From Cotesia glomerata (taxonomy: Eukaryota > Arthropoda > Insecta > Hymenoptera > Braconidae), in the NCBI RefSeq assembly GCF_020080835.1, contig NC_058160.1, positions 14,757,506 to 14,821,505 of the forward strand: a stretch of DNA of 64,000 bases, in the 5' to 3' direction. Both the position numbers and the translations under genes were made by a program. Below are positions 57,547-64,000 of this stretch, one piece after another (the stretch's first letter is position 1; each line of letters begins with the position of its first letter). The notes beneath the pieces were generated by a model. It was given only the letters and a program-made list of their open reading frames with translations, searched no databases and was not told where the DNA came from.

Positions 57547-59930
57547 GAGGGTCAGTTAGAGGTCCTGAGCGGCTATGGATGAATTCTTATTATCATTTCG
57601 AATGATTAAAGTAATTTGTAATTGAAAAATAGGTAGCAAGGGTGTGTTAGAGACAGTGGGCGGCTACAAATGAATTTTTATTTTTATTTGTAATAATTAG
57701 AGTAATTTTAAAATGGAAAACAAGTAGTGAGGGTCAGTGTTAGAGGCAATGAGCAGTTATGAATTAGTTTTTATTTGTATTCCGAGTAATAAGAGTAATT
57801 TTTAATTGAATAATAAGTAGCGACGGTCAGTTAGAAGCATCGGGTGGCTATGAATGAATTTTTATTTTCATTTCGAACAGTTAAAGTAATTTTTGATTGA
57901 AAATCGAGTAGCTAGGTCAAGTAAGAGGCACTTGGCGGTTATGAATGAATTTCTGTGTTAATTGGGAATAGTTAGAATAATTTTTAGTCGAAAAATAAGT
58001 AGCGAGAGTCGGTTAGAGGCACTGGGCGGCTATGAATGAATTTTTTTTTTATTTCGAATAATAAGAGTACTTTTTAATTGAAAAATAAGTAGCGAGGGTC
58101 AGTTAGAAGCATCGGGTGGCTATGAATGAATTTTTATTTTTATTTCGAACAGTTAAAGTAATTTTTGATTGAAAATCGAGTAGCTAGGTCAAGTAAGAGG
58201 CACTTGGCGGTTATGAATGAATTTCTATGTTAATTGGGAATAGTTAGAATAATTTTTAGTCGAAAAATAAGTAGCGAGAGTCGGTTAGAGGCACTGGGCG
58301 GCTATGAATGAATTTTTATTTTTATTTAGAATTATTCAAGTAATTTTCAATTGAAAAATAAGTAGCGGGGGTCAGTAAAAGGCACTTGACGGCTATGAAT
58401 GGATTTTTATTTTTATTTTGAATAATTAAAGTAAATTTTAATTGAAAAATAAGTAGCAAGGGTCAGAAAGAGGCCCAAAGCGGCTGTAAATGAATTTTAC
58501 TTGTTATTTAAAATAATTAGAGTAATTTTTCTTCAGAAAATAAGTAGCGATGGTGTGTAAGAGACACTGAGCGCATACGAATGAATTTTTATTTTTATTT
58601 AGAATTATTAAAGTAATTTGTAAAGGAAAAACAAGTAGTAAGGGTCATTGAGAGGCAATGAGCAGCTATGAATTAATTTTTATTTTTATTCGGACTAGTA
58701 AAAGTAATTTTTAATTAAAAAAAAATTAGCGAGGGTCAGTTAGAGGCCCAGAGCGGCTATGAATGAATTTTGATTTTTATTTCGAATGATTAGAGTAATT
58801 TTTAATTGAAAAATAAGTAGCGAGGGTCAGTTAGAGGCCCCGAGCGGCTATGGATAAATTTTAATTTTTATTCGGAATAATTAATGTAATTTTTCATAAA
58901 AAAATTTGTGGCGAGTAGCTAGGAAAGGCACTGGGCGGCTATGCCAAGATTCGGATTTTTGATTTGAATAATTAAAGAAATTTTTAAATGAAAAAAAAGT
59001 AGCGAGGGTCAGTTAGAGGCACTGGGCTGCTATGAATCGATTTTGATTGTTATTTTAAATAATGAAAGTAATTTTTAATCAAACAATATCTAGCGAGGGT
59101 GTGTAAGAGACAATGGGCGGCTAGGAATAAATTTTCATTTTAATTTTGAATAATTAAAGTAATTTTTAAATGAAAAATAAGTATCGAGAGTGAGTAAGAA
59201 GCACTGGGCGGCTATGAATGAATTTTTATTTTTATTCAAAATAATAAGAGTCATTTTCAATTGAATAATAAGTAGCAGGCGTCAGTTAAAAGCATTGGCC
59301 AGCTATGAATGAATTTTTCTTTTCATTTAGAATGATTCAAGTAATTTTTAATTGAAAAACAAGTACCAAGGGTCAGCGAGAGGCACTGGGCGGCAATGAT
59401 TGAATTTTTATTTCTTTTTAGAACAATTAAAGTAATTTTTAATTATTTTATTAACTAATTATTAGCGAGTGTCAAGTAGAGGCACTGGGTGGCTATGAAT
59501 GAATTTTTATTTTTATTTCAAATAATTACAGTAGTTTTTCATTGAAAAACCAGTAGGAAAGGTGAATAAGAGGCACCGGGCAACTATGAATGAATTTTTA
59601 TTTTTATTTAGAATAATTTAAGTAATATTCAATTAATAAGTTACTAGCAAGTGTCAAGTAGAAGTTCTGGGCGGTTATAAATGGATTTTTATTTTTATTT
59701 TGAACAATTAACGTAATTTTCAATCGCAAAATAAGTAGCGAGAGTTAATAAGAGGCACTGGGCGGCTAGGAATGAAGTTTTGTTTTCATTTAGAATAATT
59801 AAAGTAATTTTTATTTTAAAAATTAGTGAAGAGAGTCAGTGAGAGGCACTGGGCGGCTATGTCTGAAATTTTTCATTTATCTAGAATCATTTAAGTTATT
59901 TTTAAGATTAAAAATTATTACTAAGCTGAG
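57547..59930 (+). repeat. Satellite array, left arm part 2, with a higher-order repeat
   Basis: It continues the ~91-bp monomers in the same orientation after the inserted TIR element. Three consecutive variant units at about 57826-58080 (GAAGCATCGGGTGGC, ATCGAGTAGCTAGGTCAAGT, GAATAGTTAGAATAATTTTT) recur nearly identically at about 58087-58345. That is a local higher-order repeat of ~264 bases. Confidence 0.9.
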
Positions 59931-60088
59931 ACAAAAACACTGTGATTGTTTAATACAATAAAAAATTAATTTATTTAGAAATATTGAGAAATATCAAATT
60001 GAAGTTTAATCTAGTAGATGCTCAAAATGTCGTCCGTCTACTTGAAGACAGAGCCGGCATCGTTTCAGCAGATTTTCTCGGACAGTTT

Positions 60089-61336
60089 CTAGCATTTTCG
60101 CAGTGACTGTTGTCTGAGCAGCATGAATTCGGGCACGGTCTCCATTTGGTCCTGGGGCTCATCAAAGAAGACCATTTCCTTGAAATTTCCTCTCAAAAAG
60201 TAGTCTAGTGGCATCAAGTCAGGTGATCTTGGGGGCCACCTTCGTGATCCGTTTCTTCCCAACCAACACTGAGGGTAAACTCCGTTGAGGAAGTCTCGCA
60301 CCGTACCAGCATAGTGACTCGGTGCTCCGTCATGCTGAAACCACGTCGGCTGCTCATTCACTTCACCTAGTAGTTGCGGAAGTTCATCGCGCAGGAATGT
60401 CATGTATTGGGTGCTCTGCAATAAGGAGAATTCGTGGTTTGTTGTAGGAAACTAGGAAATTGGTGCATGGAAGTGGTAAATTAAGTTAAGGAATATTTGA
60501 GGACGACGAGGACGACGTAACTAATTATGAAAAATCGAATGATTCAATTAAAACACAAAAATCACTCGCGTTAATAAGGCTCGATTTTTATGAATGATAA
60601 AAGCTCTCAATTAATTTTTAAAATTACTCAATTCAAATCCTCAACACATACGAATTTCTACTTGTGTATTTAAATATTTACTTACGTTCATTGTTTCGGG
60701 TAATTCGTAAAGAATGACGTGGTCACCGATGATTCCACCCCAGACATTAATATTCCATTTATTCTGGAAATTACGGTTCACCATGTGCGGATTTTCGTCT
60801 GCATACCAATGACTATTGTGTTGATTGAAACACCCCTCCCGAGTGAAGAGTGATTCATCAGTCCACAATATTCCCCGCAAAAAATCTGGATCAGCGTCGT
60901 TGGAGTCAATAATAAACTGACAGAAGTCCATTCGCAAGCGGTAATCTCCATCTTGTAACTTCTGCACTTTCCTTCTGTGATAAGGATGGATCTTTTCAGT
61001 GCGAGTAATATGGTTCACTGTTGAACGTGAAATATGAACTCGACGTTCAACCCGTCTTGTACTCGTACAGGGATCCGCACGGATAGCAGCGAGAACGCGT
61101 TCTTCGTTGCGAACGTTCCGAACCTCTCGAGGTTGACCGACTCACTCGACGTTGTTCGGCATCAAATTGCCGGATTCGCGACAACGATGAAGAGCGCGGA
61201 GGATAACATTTTTATCCGGAAAGCTTTCACGATTCGGAAACCTCTCACGATAAGCGCATGCAGCTCCTTGAGCATTGCGATTATACTCGCCATAGAGAAT
61301 AATCATCTCAGTAAATTCAGCAGCGATATAAACCAT
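60089..61336 (-). pseudogene. Tc1/mariner-type transposase (DD41D-like) with an intron and one stop
   Basis: Exon 1 runs 61336-60686 (217 codons, start MVYIAAEFTE), then a GTAAGT donor, an intron 60685-60416 with TTGCAG acceptor, and exon 2 60415-60089 (108 residues plus stop). One TGA at 61142-61144 breaks exon 1, with the same frame continuing after it. The N terminus has a helix-turn-helix-like region (RRVERRVHISRSTVNHIT). Catalytic residues are Asp in LWTDESLF, Asp in WFQHDGAPSHY and Asp in SPDLMPLDYF. There are 41 residues between the last two by my count, i.e. DD41D, a spacing known for rosa-like elements. The flanking satellite arms on both sides face it in inverted orientation. It would cut and paste the element at TA sites. 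Confidence 0.8.
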
Positions 61337-61734
61337 AATGACTAAGTTCGTTGAGAGAAAATTCAGATACGACTGACAACGGAAAATAGTTAGCCAAAAG
61401 AAGGAAAGAAAACAAATGGAATCGCGAGACACATGGAAAAAAAGAACATTAAAAACAAACAATAGAGTCAGAATAATAGCAACAATTAGAATAAAAAATA
61501 ATTAATAAACGAGGAGAACGAGAGATAAAAATACAGAAGTTTTTTAAGTAAAATAAATCAGCAAATAACACTCTGTTAGACCGTCTAAAAGCATCGCTTC
61601 TTTATTTTAGTAATTATAATTATTATTTTATTTATTTACCAAAATAAATAAGCCGCCGACACTTTATTACTCCGTCCGAGTTAATCGATTTTTTATTTTT
61701 ATAATAATAATTATTATTTTTGGAATTAACCGAA

Positions 61735-64000
61735 ATTAATCAGCTACCCAGTGCCTTTGTTTGACCTTCGCTTCTGGTTTCTAATTGAAAATTACTCCAA
61801 TAATTTAAAATGAATAAAAATTCTTGAACCAAACGCTTAGTGCCTCTAACAGACTCTATCTGACTCTCGCTACTTATTTTGAAATTAAAAATTTCTTAAA
61901 TTATTCCAAATAAAAATTAAATTTCATTCCTAGCCGCCCAGTGCCTCTTACATACCCTCGCTACTTATGTTTTAATAAAAATTACTTTAATTGTTCTAAA
62001 TAAAAATTAAAATTCAATCATTGCAGCCCAGTGCCTCTTGCTCACCCTAGCTACTCGAATTTCAATCAAAAAATACTTTAATTAGTAAAATAAAAATAAA
62101 AATTTATCCACAGCTGCCCAGTGCTTCTTACTCACTCTTGCTACTGGATTTTCAATTAATGATTACTTTAAGTATTTTTAATTAAAATGAAAATTGATTC
62201 ACAGCCGCCCGGTGTCTCTTACACAGCCTCGCTACTTTTTTTTGAATTAAAAACTACTTTAATCATTTGAAATAATAATAAAAATTCATTCATAGCCGCT
62301 CAAGACCTCTAACTGACCCTCGCTACTGATTGTTTAGTTTAAAATTACTCTTATTACTCCGAATAAAAATATAAATTAATTCATAGCTGCTGATTGCCTC
62401 TCACAGAGCCTCACTACTTGTTTTTCATTTAAAAATTACTTTTATTATTCCAAATAAAACTGAAAATTCAGTCATAACTGCCAAGTACTTTTTACTTACC
62501 CTCACTACTTGTTTGTCAATTAAAAATTACTTGAATTACTCGGAATAACAATAAAAATTCATTCATAGCCGCCCGGGTCTTCTTATTGACCCTCGCTACT
62601 TATTTTCCATTTAAAAATACTTTAATTATTCCAAAGAAAAATTAAATTTCATTTCTAGCTGCTTAGTTCTTTTTACTCACTCTCGCTTCTTCTTTTTCAA
62701 TTAACAATTACTTTAGGTATTTGAAATAATAATAAAAAATCATTTATTGCCGCCCAGGGCCTCTAACTGACCTAGCTTCTTATTTTACAATTAAAAAGTT
62801 TTTTAATTATTCTAATTCAAAATCAAAATTTCTTCATAGCCGCCCAGTGCCTCTAACTCACCCTCGCTACTGGTTATTCATTCAAAAATTACTTCAATCA
62901 TTTGAAATAAAAATCAAAATTTATTCGTAGCCGCCCAGTGCCTTTACTTGACACTCCACACTAATTTGTCAATTAAAAATCACTTTAATTATTAGATATA
63001 AAAACAAAAAGTTATTCATAGCCGCTCAATGCCTCTTACATACCCTCGCTACTTATTTTTTAATTAAAAATTACGTAAATTATTTAAAATAAAAATTAAA
63101 GTCCATTCATAGCCGCCAGTGCCTCTAACTGACCCTCGCTACTTATTTTTCAATGAAAAATTTATTTAATTATTCGAATTAAATATCAAAGCACTTGGCA
63201 TAGTCGCCGAGTCCCGCTCCGTGAAAATCGCCATAAATTTTTCATGAAAAATTACTTTAATTATTCCGAATAAGAATAAAAATTCATTCATAGCCGCCCA
63301 GAGCCTCTACTTGATACTAACGACTAATTTTCCAATTAAAAATTACATTAATAATTCTAAATAAAACTAAAAATTAATTGATATCTGCCCAGTGCCTCTT
63401 ACTCACCGTTGATACTGGTTTTTCAACTAAAAACTACTTTAAGTATTCGAAATAAAAATAAAAATTTATTCGTAGCCGCCCAATGCCTCTTACGGACCCT
63501 CGCTACTCATTTTTTAATTAAAAATTACTTTAATTATTCGAAATAACAATAAAATATCATTTCTAGCCGCCCAGTGCCTCTACTTAACACTCACCACTAA
63601 TTTTTCAATTAAAAATTACTTTAATTAATTGAAATAAAGATAGAAATTCATTCATAGCCGCTCAAGGCCTCTATCTGACACTTGCTACTTATTTTTCATC
63701 TAAAAATTACTCTAATTATACGAAATAAAAACAAAAATTTATTCCTAGCCGCTTAGTGCCTCTTACTCACTCTCGCTTCTTGTTTTTCAATTAAAAATTA
63801 TTTCAATCATTCGAAAAAAAACAAAATTTAGTTATAGCTGCCTAATGCCTCTCACTGAGCCTTGCTACTTGTTTTTCAATTAAAAATTACATTAATTATT
63901 CGAAATAATAATAAAAATTTGTCAATAGCTGCCCAGTGCCTCTAACTGACCCTCGCTACTTATTTTGAATCGAAAATAACTATTACTCTTCGAAAAAAAC
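61735..64000 (-). repeat. Satellite array, right arm, inverted relative to the left arm
   Basis: The complement of the left-arm monomer is repeated here: CATAGCCGCCCAGTGCCTCT, AACTGACCCTCGCTACTTAT, TTTTCAATTAAAAATTACTT. About 25 units are present and the array continues beyond the window. The first unit next to the transposase is the most diverged, mirroring the left arm's edges. Confidence 0.9.

Larger units (their letters stand above)
51548..64000. mobile_element. Large mariner-like element with inverted ~91-bp satellite arms (right end outside window)
   Basis: A terminus-like CAGGGTGCCCCAGAAGTCGC begins at 51548 right after TA. About 480 bases of unique sequence follow. Then comes a direct array of ~91-bp units (52030-59930, interrupted by two insertions), a minus-strand Tc1/mariner-type transposase (60089-61336), and the same satellite in opposite orientation from about 61735 to the window end. 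The symmetry about the transposase suggests one element of more than 12.4 kb whose arms expanded as tandem repeats. The alternative is a transposon inserted between two satellite blocks in inverted orientation. The right terminus is not in view, so the single-element reading is an inference. Confidence 0.5.

Noticed and set aside
52030..59930. A CRISPR-like array of regular repeats
   Set aside because: The repeats are ~91-bp head-to-tail monomers without unique spacers, in a eukaryotic satellite.

Overview
The window is AT-rich eukaryotic DNA of insect type, probably hymenopteran and perhaps a parasitoid wasp. That placement is an inference from small GT-AG introns, the mix of insect transposon families and the multicopy gene families; no diagnostic host gene fixes a species. 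No rRNA, confident tRNA, CRISPR array or prokaryotic gene was seen. Most of the sequence is nested transposable elements, with a few candidate host loci: two adjacent five-exon genes with two replication-protein-A-like OB-fold regions each (43.7-49.3 kb), an OTU-protease-like gene cut by an assembly gap (37.2-38.0 kb), and decayed members of two invertebrate multicopy families (0.2-2.9 kb and 3.2-4.2 kb).

Layout. 0-4.4 kb: two decayed intron-containing genes on the minus strand, one invaded by a dispersed repeat and a hairpin MITE. 4.4-8.1 kb: non-coding, with one partial duplication. 8.1-12.7 kb: a foldback element, then a 3.6 kb DNA transposon with 358-bp terminal inverted repeats and a broken transposase. 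13.2-19.2 kb: a dispersed repeat that starts with AACTTCCCGC and carries an internal (GT/CA)n tract, plus an R1-clade LINE inserted in the (CA)n of an inverted copy. 19.2-24.2 kb: a heavily mutated Gypsy-type element bounded by a 265-bp direct repeat. 24.3-35.0 kb: a second foldback element, then another copy of the dispersed repeat. That copy holds two R1-clade LINEs in its (GT)n tract and a TTAA-flanked piggyBac-like element, which itself holds a third type of LINE. 37.2-43.1 kb: the OTU gene, a 100-N gap, and a second Gypsy-type element (gag, partial pol, 5' LTR). 43.7-49.3 kb: the OB-fold gene pair. 49.3-51.5 kb: repeats and MITEs.

51.5 kb to the window end looks like one very large Tc1/mariner-type element. 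It has a terminal CAGGGTGCCCC next to TA, a long array of ~91-bp satellite monomers in one orientation, an intron-containing DD41D-like transposase on the opposite strand, and then the same satellite in inverted orientation running off the window. A solo LTR and a 2.55 kb TIR element are inserted in the left array.

The strongest signals are the satellite-armed mariner-like element, the three R1-clade LINEs all inserted with the same strand polarity in (AC)n tracts, the shared TTAGGGTG termini of the foldback and 3.6 kb elements, and the conserved exon architecture of the OB-fold pair. Gene models rest on reading splice sites and frames by eye.
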